Source of the DNA: JAPOXR01 sp965221815
Lineage (GTDB): Bacteria > Pseudomonadota > Alphaproteobacteria > Rhodobacterales > Rhodobacteraceae
DNA: 64,000 nt
Direction of reading: 5' to 3'
Assembly (NCBI GenBank): GCA_965221815.1
Contig: OZ244915.1
Coordinates: 1,860,001 to 1,924,000, forward strand
Positions 17,902 through 27,660 of the stretch are shown one piece after another; the stretch's first letter is position 1; every line of letters starts with the position of its first letter. Under the pieces are notes generated by a model. It made no database searches, was not told the DNA's origin, and saw only the letters and a program-made list of their open reading frames with translations. The position numbers and the translations under genes were made by a program.

Positions 17902-19458
17902 ATGACAAACGTTTCGGATGCCAATCAGGACAGGGTTCTGATTTTTGACACGACTCTGAGAGACGGCGAGCAGTCTCCCGGAGCCACCATGACCCTTGAT
18001 CAGAAAATCAGCATCGCCACCCATCTCGACGAAATGGGAGTCGATATCATTGAAGCCGGGTTTCCCAACGCTTCGCCCGGCGACTTTGAAGCCGTTGTCA
18101 ATATTTCAGAAATTGCCAAGAATGCCATTATCTGTGGGTTGGCGAGGTCGGTCTCTTCCGATATCGACCGGGCGGGTGCCGCATTGGCGAAAGCCAAAAG
18201 GCCACGAATCCACACCTTTATCGCCACCTCCCCGATTCATATGCGCCACAAGCTCAACATGTCTCCCGAAGACGTGCTTGAAGCCATTGACTCTTCAGTC
18301 AGGCGGGCCCGCAACTTGACCGACAATGTGCAATGGTCACCGGAGGACGGAACCCGCAGCGATCGGGATTTTCTCTGCCGGGCCGTCGAAACAGCCTTGC
18401 GGGCGGGTGCCACCACAATCAATATTCCCGATACTGTCGGATATACAGTGCCCACAGAATCCGCGGATATCATCCACATGTTGCTGGAACGCGTTCCGGC
18501 TATTGAGAATGCCGTAATCTCGACACATTGCCATAACGATTTGGGGCTGGCCGTTGCCAATTCGCTGGCAGCTGTGATCGCCGGTGCCCGTCAAATCGAA
18601 TGCACGATCAATGGTCTCGGAGAACGCGCCGGGAATGCAGCACTCGAAGAAATTGTGATGGCGATGCGGGTCCGCAATGATGCCATGCCCTACACGACCG
18701 GGATCGACAGCCGCAAGATCATGCAGGCATCCCGCATGGTGTCGGAAGCCACGCAATTTCCCGTTCAATACAACAAGGCGATTGTGGGCAAGAATGCCTT
18801 TGCCCATGAGGCCGGTATCCACCAGGACGGCATGCTCAAGCATGCCGACACCTACGAGATCATGTGTCCCGAGGATATCGGACTGTCCGAGACCGTTCTC
18901 GTCATGGGCAAACATTCAGGTCGCGCGGCTTTGCGCGAGAAACTCGCGGCGCTGGGCTATGTGGTCGGTGACAACCGTCTGAACGTGATCTTTTCACGTT
19001 ACAAGGATCTCGCTGACAAGAAACGTGAAGTGTATGAAGACGATATCATTGCCTTGATGCAATCGACGGCAGCCGAAGAATCCAATGCACATTTGCAACT
19101 GGATTCACTGTCATTGAGTTGTGGCACGCATCGTCGGGCAGAGGCCACAGTCGAACTCACCTTCAAGGGAAAGCAACATCGAGTCACTGCCGAAGGCGAC
19201 GGCCCCCTGGATGCCGCATTCAGCGCCGTCAAGAAGGTGTTTCCACATCATGCCCGTTTGAGTCAGTATCAGGTTACCGCTGTCACCGAAGGTATCGATG
19301 CCCAGGCCAATGCGAGTCTTCGGCTCACCGAGAATGATCGAATCGTTGTGGGTCAGGCGTCTGACACCGATACCATCGTGGCCTCGCTTCTCGCTTATGT
19401 CAACGCATTGAACAATCTTGTCGTGCGCCGCAGGAAGCATGTCACCTCCGTTCACTGA
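17902..19458 (+). CDS. leuA: 2-isopropylmalate synthase
   Basis: A 518-residue enzyme that condenses acetyl-CoA with 2-oxoisovalerate, the first step of leucine synthesis. The TIM-barrel domain starts with DTTLRDGEQSPGATM (residues 12-26) holding a catalytic Arg-Asp pair. Metal ligands are in STHCHNDLG near residue 212, and NGLGERAGNAALEE closes the signature. The C-terminal part from about residue 390 is the leucine-binding regulatory domain, so feedback inhibition is expected. The length matches long-form bacterial LeuA. It is the gene before the mre operon, separated by about 230 bp. Confidence 0.95.
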   Translation: MTNVSDANQDRVLIFDTTLRDGEQSPGATMTLDQKISIATHLDEMGVDIIEAGFPNASPGDFEAVVNISEIAKNAIICGLARSVSSDIDRAGAALAKAKRPRIHTFIATSPIHMRHKLNMSPEDVLEAIDSSVRRARNLTDNVQWSPEDGTRSDRDFLCRAVETALRAGATTINIPDTVGYTVPTESADIIHMLLERVPAIENAVISTHCHNDLGLAVANSLAAVIAGARQIECTINGLGERAGNAALEEIVMAMRVRNDAMPYTTGIDSRKIMQASRMVSEATQFPVQYNKAIVGKNAFAHEAGIHQDGMLKHADTYEIMCPEDIGLSETVLVMGKHSGRAALREKLAALGYVVGDNRLNVIFSRYKDLADKKREVYEDDIIALMQSTAAEESNAHLQLDSLSLSCGTHRRAEATVELTFKGKQHRVTAEGDGPLDAAFSAVKKVFPHHARLSQYQVTAVTEGIDAQANASLRLTENDRIVVGQASDTDTIVASLLAYVNALNNLVVRRRKHVTSVH

Positions 19459-19687
19459 AGCCATCGGCCTCGGATCTGATGCCTGTCCGATTCACCCGTC
19501 GCCAGAGCGCAGCTGATCGGACGCAATGCCCTTGTGGCCGGATCGACACCTTCTGTCCATGCACAGATCGGGGCCGATGATGAGAGTCAAATCTGAGACT
19601 ACAAAATTCTTTACTATACCCAAACAATCACCGTAAGGTTCACCCCAAAGGCGTGAATCAGGCAAAATAATTGGGCTGTCGAGCAAC

Positions 19688-20737
19688 ATGGTTTCCTTCC
19701 CCACAAATCTTCTCAGAATGTTCAGGTCAGATATTGCAATAGACCTCGGAACGGCCAACACACTGGTATTTATCAAGGACGAAGGGATCGTCCTGAACGA
19801 ACCGTCAGTCGTCGCCTTCAAAACATCCGGTGGAAGCCGAAAAGTGATCGCAGTCGGAGAAGAGGCGAAATCCATGCTCGGGCGCACACCGAAGGGAATC
19901 GAAGCCATCAGGCCCATGCGTGACGGCGTCATTGCAGATTTTGCGGTGGCGGAAGAAATGATCAAGTATTTTTTCCGCCGGGTCACCTCGTCACTGCGGA
20001 TTGTCAAACCGAATGTGATTGTCTGTGTCCCTTTTGGTTCGACTCAGGTGGAAAAAAGAGCGATTCGTGAGGCGGTTCTATCTGCCGGCGCACGCCGCAC
20101 CGGTCTGATCAGCGAGCCAATCGCCGCTGCAATCGGTGCCGGTATCGAAATCGGTGGTCCGCATGGCAGCATGGTGGTGGATATCGGCGGTGGAACCACC
20201 GATATTGCCATTATTGCACTTGGCGGCATCGTCCACGCCAACTCTATCCGAGTTGCAGGAGACCTGATGGATGAAACCATCATCGACTATCTGCGAATCA
20301 AGCATAATCTTATTGTCAGCACCGGGACCGCTGAGGGGGTTAAAAATGTGCTGGGCACGGCAATGGTACCTGCGGATGGTCAAGGCAGCAGTCTGATGGT
20401 ACGTGGCCGCGATCGTGTGGGTGGTGCTCCCCGGGAAACAGAATTGAATCAAAGCCATATCGCAGAAGCGCTTTCCGAACCGCTAGGTCGCATTCGTGAA
20501 GCAATTGCCAGCGTGTTACAGCAGACACCGCCAGCACTTTCGAACGACATTTCCACCACAGGTATCATGATGACCGGTGGTGGGGCGCAGATCGCTGATC
20601 TTGACGCAACTTTGCGGAAGCGGACGAATCTTCCGGTCGTGATCGCCGATGATCCACTCCGCTGTGTCGCCAAGGGCACCGGCCTCGCACTTGATCTCAA
20701 TCCGCAACTTCGTCACGTGATTGATTATGAAAGTTGA
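19688..20737 (+). CDS. mreB: Rod shape-determining actin homologue MreB
   Basis: A 349-residue MreB. The actin-fold phosphate loops are visible: DIAIDLGTANT near residue 15, VVDIGGGTTDIA near residue 160, and MTGGGAQIADLD near residue 297. It polymerises under the inner membrane and guides the elongasome. It starts the block mreB-mreC-mreD-mrdA-rodA, in which all genes overlap or are closely spaced. ATG 19721 is an alternative start that would begin directly at the MreB core (MFRSDIAIDLG). No strong ribosome site favours either. Confidence 0.95.
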   Translation: MVSFPTNLLRMFRSDIAIDLGTANTLVFIKDEGIVLNEPSVVAFKTSGGSRKVIAVGEEAKSMLGRTPKGIEAIRPMRDGVIADFAVAEEMIKYFFRRVTSSLRIVKPNVIVCVPFGSTQVEKRAIREAVLSAGARRTGLISEPIAAAIGAGIEIGGPHGSMVVDIGGGTTDIAIIALGGIVHANSIRVAGDLMDETIIDYLRIKHNLIVSTGTAEGVKNVLGTAMVPADGQGSSLMVRGRDRVGGAPRETELNQSHIAEALSEPLGRIREAIASVLQQTPPALSNDISTTGIMMTGGGAQIADLDATLRKRTNLPVVIADDPLRCVAKGTGLALDLNPQLRHVIDYES

Positions 20738-20759
20738 ACGTCACTGAAAGAATGATGCG

Positions 20760-21641
20760 ATGGATCGCCGTGAGGGTGAGCAGAACCGTTTCGTAGTCAA
20801 TGTCCGCCGTTTGTATACCGCGATTACAATTTGTGCTCTCGTGCTCCTGTTCCTTGTGTGGCGCGTTGAGGGCGAACGGATGGAAAGGGTGCGGGCCGCA
20901 ATCGTCGACTCACTTCTTCCAGTTATTGAATTCGGTGCATGGCCAATCCAGTACAGTGTTCAACTTGCCGGCAATCTTGGAGACCATTTGAGCCAATCAA
21001 AACGGATTGCAGAACTTGAGCAGGAAGTCACTCAACTTGAACATTGGCGCGTGCAGGCCAGCCTGCTGCAGGACCAGAATGCCAAACTTCGCGACTTGCT
21101 CCAAGCGACCAGCTCTCCGACTCCATTCGTGGTGACAGCCCAGGTCGTCGCCGATACCAGTTCGGAATTCAGACATTCGGCAGTCGTCAAGGCCGGATCG
21201 GAAAACGGCGTTGAGGACGGCTGGCTCGCACTTGATTCGAGTGGTCTCGTTGGCCGGGTTTGGGGCGTTGACAGAAGGTCGGCAAGGATCATCCTTCTCG
21301 CAGATCCGGAAAGCAAGGTTCCGGTGAAAATCGGCAGAGACTCGCGTGGACTTGTTGTTGGAGATGGCGCACTCAGCCCGCAGCTCGCCTTTGTCAGCGC
21401 CACCACGATCTCTCCGGGAGAAAAGGTTGTGACGTCAGGAGATGACGGTGTCTTTGTCCCCGACATTCCGGTTGGTGAAGTCGTCGTAGATCCGGATCAG
21501 ATCTTCCGGGTGCGTTTGCTCGGTGACTTGTGGAATCTTGACTTCGTTACGTTGCGGGCACCGGACATCACCCCCGCCCCGACTGTCGAAGGTGAACTCA
21601 TCAGTCCAGTTCCGCCGCCTGACTCGGGTCACAGTCAATGA
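20760..21641 (+). CDS. mreC: Rod shape-determining protein MreC
   Basis: A 293-residue bitopic protein. It has a short cytosolic start, a single membrane helix (about residues 20-38), a coiled coil rich in Leu and Glu (about 72-110; AELEQEVTQLEHW) and then the periplasmic beta-barrel domain of MreC, ending in a Pro-rich tail. It links MreB filaments to the cell-wall synthases. It begins 22 bp after mreB and its stop overlaps the mreD start. Confidence 0.92.
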   Translation: MDRREGEQNRFVVNVRRLYTAITICALVLLFLVWRVEGERMERVRAAIVDSLLPVIEFGAWPIQYSVQLAGNLGDHLSQSKRIAELEQEVTQLEHWRVQASLLQDQNAKLRDLLQATSSPTPFVVTAQVVADTSSEFRHSAVVKAGSENGVEDGWLALDSSGLVGRVWGVDRRSARIILLADPESKVPVKIGRDSRGLVVGDGALSPQLAFVSATTISPGEKVVTSGDDGVFVPDIPVGEVVVDPDQIFRVRLLGDLWNLDFVTLRAPDITPAPTVEGELISPVPPPDSGHSQ

Positions 21642-22189
21642 CGTCAACCGCAACATTATGGAAATTCAGATTGCTGTTTGGCCTTGGCCTCTATTTGCTG
21701 GTTTGTGGCAACGCAGCGCCCGTTTTTCCTCTGATTGCGCCGATACCGCGCCCCGACTTCATTTACTGTTTCATGATTTGCTGGCTGGTCCGACAGCCAG
21801 CATCTGTGAGCATTGTTGCCATGGTTACAGCGTCTCTGACAACCGAACTGCTGCTCCTCAAAACCCCGGGTCTATGGAGCGCATTGTTGCTGGCCTTATG
21901 TCAATATTATTTCGACAATCATGAGAGAATTCGTGCTTGGCCGTTCTGGCTGGAATGGGCCTTCGTAGTTTTCACCTTTGCTCTCGCACAGGCCATCTGT
22001 CACCTGTTGCTGGAAATCACGTTCCTTCCTGCTGCAACCGTACCTTCCATCTTTTTGCATATCGGGATAACTGCCCTCGCATATCCGCCGGTGGTTTTAA
22101 TGTCCAATTGGGTTTTCCGCGTTACCAAGCCACGATCATGGGAAACCAGAATGTTCAACCCCATCGGACTTGGTGGAGACACGAACTGA
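21638..22189 (+). CDS. mreD: Rod shape-determining protein MreD
   Basis: A 183-residue inner-membrane protein with five or so hydrophobic helices. It is recognised mainly by its position between mreC and mrdA and by the RPDF motif in the first periplasmic loop, typical of MreD in alphaproteobacteria. It overlaps mreC by 4 bp (ATGA) and mrdA by one base. Confidence 0.85.
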   Translation: MTSTATLWKFRLLFGLGLYLLVCGNAAPVFPLIAPIPRPDFIYCFMICWLVRQPASVSIVAMVTASLTTELLLLKTPGLWSALLLALCQYYFDNHERIRAWPFWLEWAFVVFTFALAQAICHLLLEITFLPAATVPSIFLHIGITALAYPPVVLMSNWVFRVTKPRSWETRMFNPIGLGGDTN

Positions 22190-24138
22190 TGTTCTCGATA
22201 CGTCCTGAAATCAACCTGGGAAGGCGCAATCTCAGTCGCCGCGCTTTTGTCCTCGGAACCGCACAATTGGGTGCCCTCGCTATCATCAGCAGCCGACTCT
22301 ACTATCTGCACGTCACTGAATCAAAGGCTCTGGCGGATCTCTCGGAACGCAACAGAATCAGTATTCGTCTGCTCATCCCCGAACGCGGCCTGATCCTTGA
22401 TCGTAACGGTACGCTGCTGGCAGCCAACGAAAAGCAATACCGGATTCTGATGACCGGGGTCGAAACAGGCGATACCGCTGCGACGTTGGAAAAACTCAGC
22501 AGAATTGTACCGATAACCCCTGAAAACCGGGGCAAACTGCTGCAAGACATCTCGACTCGCAGGGAGCATATCCCCACTGTCATCATTGAAGAGGCCTCCT
22601 GGGAACAAGTTGCCTCTGTATCAGCCAATGCACCATCTCTTCCCGGGGTTGAGGCTGTGGTTGGCGACCGTCGGATCTATCCAATGGGCGCAGATTTGGC
22701 GCACCTTGTTGGCTATGTCAGCAGGGTCAGTCCCGAGGAAATGAACGATCCGTTGAGTCGCGACCCGCTCCTTCAGGTTCCAGACTTTCGCGTTGGAAAA
22801 ACCGGTGTCGAGAGGTATCTGGACAAAACCTTGCGCGGTCGCGCCGGTCACCGTCGCATTGAAGTCAATGCGAGCGGCCGGGTTATGCGTAAACTTGGTG
22901 TCAAGGGTGCCCAACATGGTCCCAGTCTGCAGTTGACAGTTGACAGTTGGCACCAGAATTTCGCCGCCGCGCGCCTATCAGGTGAAACCGCGTCCGGGGT
23001 CGTGATGAATGTCCAGAATGGAGACATTCTCGCGATGGTCTCGGTGCCCTCGTTTGACCCCAACAAGCTGGCTTCAAAGATCTCACAAGAGGAATTTGAT
23101 CAATTGCTCAATGACGAGCGGCGACCTTTGTTTAATCGGCCGACACAGGGAATTTATCCACCGGGTTCAACCTTCAAGATGATTACCGCCCTCGCTGCGC
23201 TGGAGAGTGGAGTGGTGACTCCTGACGAAGTCATAACCTGTACCGGATCACTCGAGACTGCCGACCGCTTGTTTCATTGCTGGAAATCAGGAGGTCATGG
23301 CGAGGTCGATCTTCAGACGAGCCTGAGCCAATCGTGTGATGTCTATTATTATGAACTCGGGCAGCGGGTCGGAATCGAAAAGATCAACGAAGTCGCACAA
23401 CGGTTCGGAATTGGTGAAAGGCCGCAGTTTCCTCTACCCAGTCTGTCCAGCGGTCTCTTCCCGACGCGTGACTGGAAATTGCTTCAGCATGGTCAACAAT
23501 GGGTCATTGGAGATACATTGAATGCTGCAATCGGGCAAGGTTTTGTCCTTGCCTCAGCTTTGCAGCTGACCATCATGACAGCGCGGATCGCCACCGGTCG
23601 GCAGGTTGAACCCAGGCTCGTGCTGGCACAACGCGGCCGAAAAGTTCAAGACGAACCGTTCAAACCATTACCGCTTGTGGATACCCATCTCGATTTGATT
23701 CGTGAAGGTATGGTCTCCGTCGTCAATCAGCCGTTAGGAACCGCCTATATGTCACGTACTGCCGATGAATCCTTCATTATTGCCGGGAAAACCGGCACAA
23801 GCCAGGTGCGCGCGATATCATCGCGCGAACGCACGAGTGGAATTATCAGGAATGAGGATCTGCCTTTCGAGAAGCGAGATCATGCATTGTTTTGTTGTTA
23901 TGCGCCCAGCCATGCTCCGCGCTACGCGGCAACCGTGATCGTCGAACATGGTGGCAGTGGCTCCGCCAAGGCCGCACCGCTTGCCCGAGACCTCATCATG
24001 TGGGCGCAGTATGGTGGAATTCCCCCTCTACAGATGTACCCGCCTGAGGTGCGAGACGAAGTGCGCGAGCAACTCCTGAACCTTAAGCTGCGCGGTATAC
24101 CGCCCGCAGAACCGACGACAGGGCAACAACGCGTATGA
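22189..24138 (+). CDS. mrdA: Penicillin-binding protein 2 (elongasome transpeptidase)
   Basis: A 649-residue class B penicillin-binding protein. An N-terminal membrane anchor (about residues 22-40) is followed by the pedestal domain with PERGLILDRNG. The transpeptidase domain has its catalytic serine in PGSTFKM (SxxK), SQSCD where SxN is usual in many PBPs (as in other PBP2), and KTGT in AGKTGTSQV. It cross-links peptidoglycan during elongation. The start at 22189 overlaps the mreD stop by one base; the frame is open further upstream inside mreD but without homology. It overlaps rodA by 4 bp. Confidence 0.94.
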   Translation: MFSIRPEINLGRRNLSRRAFVLGTAQLGALAIISSRLYYLHVTESKALADLSERNRISIRLLIPERGLILDRNGTLLAANEKQYRILMTGVETGDTAATLEKLSRIVPITPENRGKLLQDISTRREHIPTVIIEEASWEQVASVSANAPSLPGVEAVVGDRRIYPMGADLAHLVGYVSRVSPEEMNDPLSRDPLLQVPDFRVGKTGVERYLDKTLRGRAGHRRIEVNASGRVMRKLGVKGAQHGPSLQLTVDSWHQNFAAARLSGETASGVVMNVQNGDILAMVSVPSFDPNKLASKISQEEFDQLLNDERRPLFNRPTQGIYPPGSTFKMITALAALESGVVTPDEVITCTGSLETADRLFHCWKSGGHGEVDLQTSLSQSCDVYYYELGQRVGIEKINEVAQRFGIGERPQFPLPSLSSGLFPTRDWKLLQHGQQWVIGDTLNAAIGQGFVLASALQLTIMTARIATGRQVEPRLVLAQRGRKVQDEPFKPLPLVDTHLDLIREGMVSVVNQPLGTAYMSRTADESFIIAGKTGTSQVRAISSRERTSGIIRNEDLPFEKRDHALFCCYAPSHAPRYAATVIVEHGGSGSAKAAPLARDLIMWAQYGGIPPLQMYPPEVRDEVREQLLNLKLRGIPPAEPTTGQQRV

Positions 24139-25277
24139 CCTTTATCGACGAAAAGTTGCCGCCCGTTGTCGTGCTCACGCACAAATTATCACGCATCAAT
24201 TGGTTACTCATCGCCTTGATCGCGACTTTGTGTATCGTGGGAGTCCTGGCCCTCTATTCGGTGGCTGGTGGGTCATTTGAACCCTGGGCTTTCCCTCAGA
24301 TCATGCGGATTCTTGTCGGTTTCGTCATCCTGTTTATTGTCGCTCTCATTCCCCTGCGAATTTGGTTTTCCGTCGTGGTGCCATTTTATGTCGCTGCCGT
24401 CGGGCTGCTCGTATTGAACGCCTTTATCGGTATCTCGGCGAAAGGCGCCCAACGCTGGATCGATTTTGGACTGATCAACTTTCAACCATCAGAAGTGGCA
24501 AAAATCGCACTGATTATGGCGTTGGCGACCTATTATTCCCTTCTCCCCAAGACCAAAGTTTCGCGCCCCATCTGGGTTGCCCTGCCGGCAGCACTGGTCC
24601 TTCTGCCATCTCTTCTCGTTGCGTCTCAGCCTGATCTTGGAACCGGTATTTTGATTATGCTCGCCGGCGGTGTCGTCATGTTCCTTGCCGGTGTTCATTA
24701 CCTGTATTTTGCCGCTGTCATTTTGGCCGTGATCGGCGTTGTCGCGACTGTCCTCTTGAGCCAGGGAACCACGTGGCAGATTCTGCAGGATTATCAATAT
24801 AATCGTATCAACACCTTCTTTGATCCATCATCGGATCCCTTCGGTGCCGGCTACCACATTATCCAGTCCAAAATTGCGATTGGTTCAGGTGGGCTTCATG
24901 GTCGTGGCTTCCTGCAAGGCACCCAGAGCCAACTCGATTTCCTCCCGGAAAAGCATACAGATTTCGTGTTTACCACATTGGCTGAAGAATTTGGCCTGAT
25001 CTGGTGCATGATTCTGCTCACACTCTTCGTTATCATTGTGTTGATTTGCAGCATCGCCGCCCTGCGGTGCAAGGATCGTTTTGGGTCACTGTTGGTGTTG
25101 GGAATCAGCAGCCTGGTTTTTCTCACGGTGACCACGAATGTCGCAATGATTACGGGGCTCATTCCAGTCGTTGGTATACCGCTGCCGCTCATTTCCTATG
25201 GCGGATCATCCATGATGGCCCTGATGTTCGGATTTGGGCTGGTGCAAAATGTCATCATTCATGCGGAGAGATATTGA
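24135..25277 (+). CDS. rodA: Rod shape-determining protein RodA (SEDS glycosyltransferase)
   Basis: A 380-residue SEDS-family membrane protein with about ten helices. Signatures are GAQRWIDFGLINFQPSEVAK near residues 104-123, QPDLGTG near 165, the large loop ending GRGFLQGTQSQLDFLPEKHTDF, and PLPLISYGGSS near the C terminus. It polymerises glycan strands together with PBP2. The start overlaps mrdA by 4 bp. Confidence 0.95.
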   Translation: MTFIDEKLPPVVVLTHKLSRINWLLIALIATLCIVGVLALYSVAGGSFEPWAFPQIMRILVGFVILFIVALIPLRIWFSVVVPFYVAAVGLLVLNAFIGISAKGAQRWIDFGLINFQPSEVAKIALIMALATYYSLLPKTKVSRPIWVALPAALVLLPSLLVASQPDLGTGILIMLAGGVVMFLAGVHYLYFAAVILAVIGVVATVLLSQGTTWQILQDYQYNRINTFFDPSSDPFGAGYHIIQSKIAIGSGGLHGRGFLQGTQSQLDFLPEKHTDFVFTTLAEEFGLIWCMILLTLFVIIVLICSIAALRCKDRFGSLLVLGISSLVFLTVTTNVAMITGLIPVVGIPLPLISYGGSSMMALMFGFGLVQNVIIHAERY

Positions 25278-25281
25278 GACA

Positions 25282-26220
25282 ATGCCAGTGCAACTGCTGT
25301 TTTCCGCCGCTGAGCAACTGTATCCGGTCTGGCGCGACCCGCTCGCGCGGCAGCTTGAAGAATGCGGCATTGACGCCGAGATTTCTGATCGGACAGATCA
25401 TCCGGAAACGATCGACTATATCGTCTGCTCTCCGAATGGTCCGATCAGTGATTTCAGGCCTTTTTCCTCTCTGAAAGCCGTTCTGAGCCTCTGGGCCGGG
25501 GTCGAACAACTTCTCGACAATCCAACAATTCATCGTCCTATCGCACGCATGGTCGATTCCGGCATGACCGAGAGCATGACCGCCTGGGTGGTCGGACAGA
25601 CATTGCGCCACCATCTCGGACTTGATCGCGTCATCGCGAATCAGGACGGGACATGGCATCGTGAACTCTTGCCGGTTCTGCCGCGGGCAACGACCGTGGC
25701 GGTTCTCGGGCTCGGTCAACTGGGACGGGCCAGCGCGGCAATGCTCAGCAGTCTGAATTTTCGTGTGATCGGATGGAGCCAGAGAAGCAAAGATCTGAGA
25801 GGCATGGAATGTCGTACGGGAAGAGCCGGTCTCGAATCGACCGTCGCCGAGGCGGAGATCATCGTCCTGCTCCTGCCCCACACCAAAACAACCACCAATC
25901 TTGTCGATGCCACACTTCTGACAAAGTTCAAACCGGGTGCAGTGATCATCAATTCGGGGCGCGGCGCACTGATCGACGAGGACGCCTTGCTTGACGCGTT
26001 GGCATCCGGACGAATCGCGCACGCAACCCTTGATGTCTTTCAGGCCGAACCCCTGCCCCGTGAACATCCCTTCTGGATGCATCCGCGCGTCACCGTATCG
26101 CCGCATATTGCGGCCGATACCCCGGTGGAAACCGCCGTTGCCGTGATTGCCGAGAATATACGCCGCGGCGAGAACGGCATGGATTTTCTCTATCTTGCCG
26201 ACAAGGACAGAGGTTACTGA
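25282..26220 (+). CDS. Glyoxylate/hydroxypyruvate reductase, GhrA-like
   Basis: A 312-residue D-2-hydroxyacid dehydrogenase, the same length as E. coli GhrA. The Rossmann motif is GLGQLGRA near residue 148. The substrate Arg lies in NSGRGALIDEDAL, the catalytic Glu in DVFQAEPLP and the His in SPHIAADT. It reduces glyoxylate, hydroxypyruvate or related 2-oxo acids with NAD(P)H. It begins 4 bp after rodA; in-frame ATG 25261 and 25234 inside rodA are alternatives. Co-transcription with cell-shape genes is probably positional rather than functional. Confidence 0.85.
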   Translation: MPVQLLFSAAEQLYPVWRDPLARQLEECGIDAEISDRTDHPETIDYIVCSPNGPISDFRPFSSLKAVLSLWAGVEQLLDNPTIHRPIARMVDSGMTESMTAWVVGQTLRHHLGLDRVIANQDGTWHRELLPVLPRATTVAVLGLGQLGRASAAMLSSLNFRVIGWSQRSKDLRGMECRTGRAGLESTVAEAEIIVLLLPHTKTTTNLVDATLLTKFKPGAVIINSGRGALIDEDALLDALASGRIAHATLDVFQAEPLPREHPFWMHPRVTVSPHIAADTPVETAVAVIAENIRRGENGMDFLYLADKDRGY

Positions 26221-26397
26221 GCACGGTGATTGCACCCGCAAAGATGGATGAATCTGTCCATCCTGCGATGCCACTGTACACCGCGGATGGACTGGCCGCT
26301 GACGGAGCAGGGGCACGCAGGAACTTGCATAGGAAGCAACACAAAGATATCGGACTGCCGGAGGCAGATGCACTGCCCGATGGCTTGGAGTCCGCCG

Positions 26398-27651
26398 ATG
26401 CGCCATGTTTGGTCAGTCGTTTCAGACTTTTCCCTGCTGCTGCTCGCGGGTGCTGTCACCGCCCTGATTTGGTGCAACCTTTCCCCTGACAGCTATACAC
26501 AACTCATTGACGACGTGTTTTGGGAAAACTCCTTTATCGGCCATAAACATGCCCACCATGGCGAGGTTGTCTACGAACTCAGTATTCACTATCTCGTCAA
26601 CGACATCCTGATGGCATTCTTCTTTGGTATCGCTGGCAAGGAGGTCTGGGAGGCCATCTGGCTCAAGGACGGAGCACTGCGGGGCAAAAAGGCGGTGACA
26701 CCGCTCTTTGCGGCAGGCGGTGGGATGATCGCGCCGGTCATCATCTATCTCGGTCTGGCGTCTCTGTTCGGCTCGGAAACCTTTTCGGCAGTTGCCAATG
26801 GATGGGCGGTGCCAACGGCCACGGATATCGCTTTTTCTTACCTTGTCGGACGCGTCATCTTCGGTCGTGGACATCCGGCAGTCAAGTTCCTGCTGCTGCT
26901 TGCCATCGCTGATGACGCTGCGGGTTTGCTCATTCTTGCCATCTTCTATCCCACGGGCGCGCTGGCACCAGCGTGGCTGCTGATGTCGGTTGCTGCCGTC
27001 GTCACAGTTTACACCCTGTTCAACTGGCTCCCACGCCAACTTGATCGTGGCCGCCAGGATCGCCCCTTTTCAACTTTCATGCGCAAGAGATTGAGCTTCT
27101 GGCCCTATGCCCTGGCCGGGATTGTATCCTACTTCGCTTTTCAGGAATCGGGAGTCCATCCGGCACTCAGCCTGGTCCCGGTCATCGTTGCCATCCCCCA
27201 TAGCGACCGTGCTTTTGGTGTCTTTACAAAACCTGAATCAGAAACAGATCTCCTCAACCATATCGAGCATCTTCTGGCGGTTCCGGTCGAGTTTATTCTG
27301 TTCTTTTTTGGGCTGGCCAATGCCGGCGTGTTGTTGTCCGCGATTGGTGTCCCGACTTTTCTTGTGCTCACGGGATTACTTGTGGGCAAACCCATTGGCA
27401 TTCTGCTCTTTGGCTGGCTTGCGGCCTATCCGCTCAGATTCGGAATGCCTGACGGGATGAGCGTCTCGGATATCATGATCGTCGGGTTCATCGCCGCAAT
27501 TGGTTTCACCGTGGCTCTCTTTGTCGCAACGGTCGCGTTCGAGACCGGCCCCATTCAGGATGCCGCCAAGATGGGTGCCCTGCTCAGCCTGTTTTCTGCG
27601 GCAATCGCCTTTTTGGTGTCACGGCTTTTCCCCGTCAAGCGCATCGTCTGA
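26398..27651 (+). CDS. nhaA: Na+/H+ antiporter NhaA
   Basis: A 417-residue membrane protein of the NhaA family with about 12 helices. The ion-binding Asp pair is in LAIADDAAG, and NGWAVPTATDIAFS is the family motif of helix IV. It exchanges protons for sodium across the inner membrane. ATG 26398 is preferred over the longer open frame because GGAG at 26387-26390 lies 7 bases upstream. It starts 177 bp after the reductase and ends 9 bp before kdsA. The family's short N-terminal helix is preserved, followed by a His-rich loop (IGHKHAHHGE) that is unusual. Confidence 0.88.
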   Translation: MRHVWSVVSDFSLLLLAGAVTALIWCNLSPDSYTQLIDDVFWENSFIGHKHAHHGEVVYELSIHYLVNDILMAFFFGIAGKEVWEAIWLKDGALRGKKAVTPLFAAGGGMIAPVIIYLGLASLFGSETFSAVANGWAVPTATDIAFSYLVGRVIFGRGHPAVKFLLLLAIADDAAGLLILAIFYPTGALAPAWLLMSVAAVVTVYTLFNWLPRQLDRGRQDRPFSTFMRKRLSFWPYALAGIVSYFAFQESGVHPALSLVPVIVAIPHSDRAFGVFTKPESETDLLNHIEHLLAVPVEFILFFFGLANAGVLLSAIGVPTFLVLTGLLVGKPIGILLFGWLAAYPLRFGMPDGMSVSDIMIVGFIAAIGFTVALFVATVAFETGPIQDAAKMGALLSLFSAAIAFLVSRLFPVKRIV

Positions 27652-27660
27652 ATTCGAGAT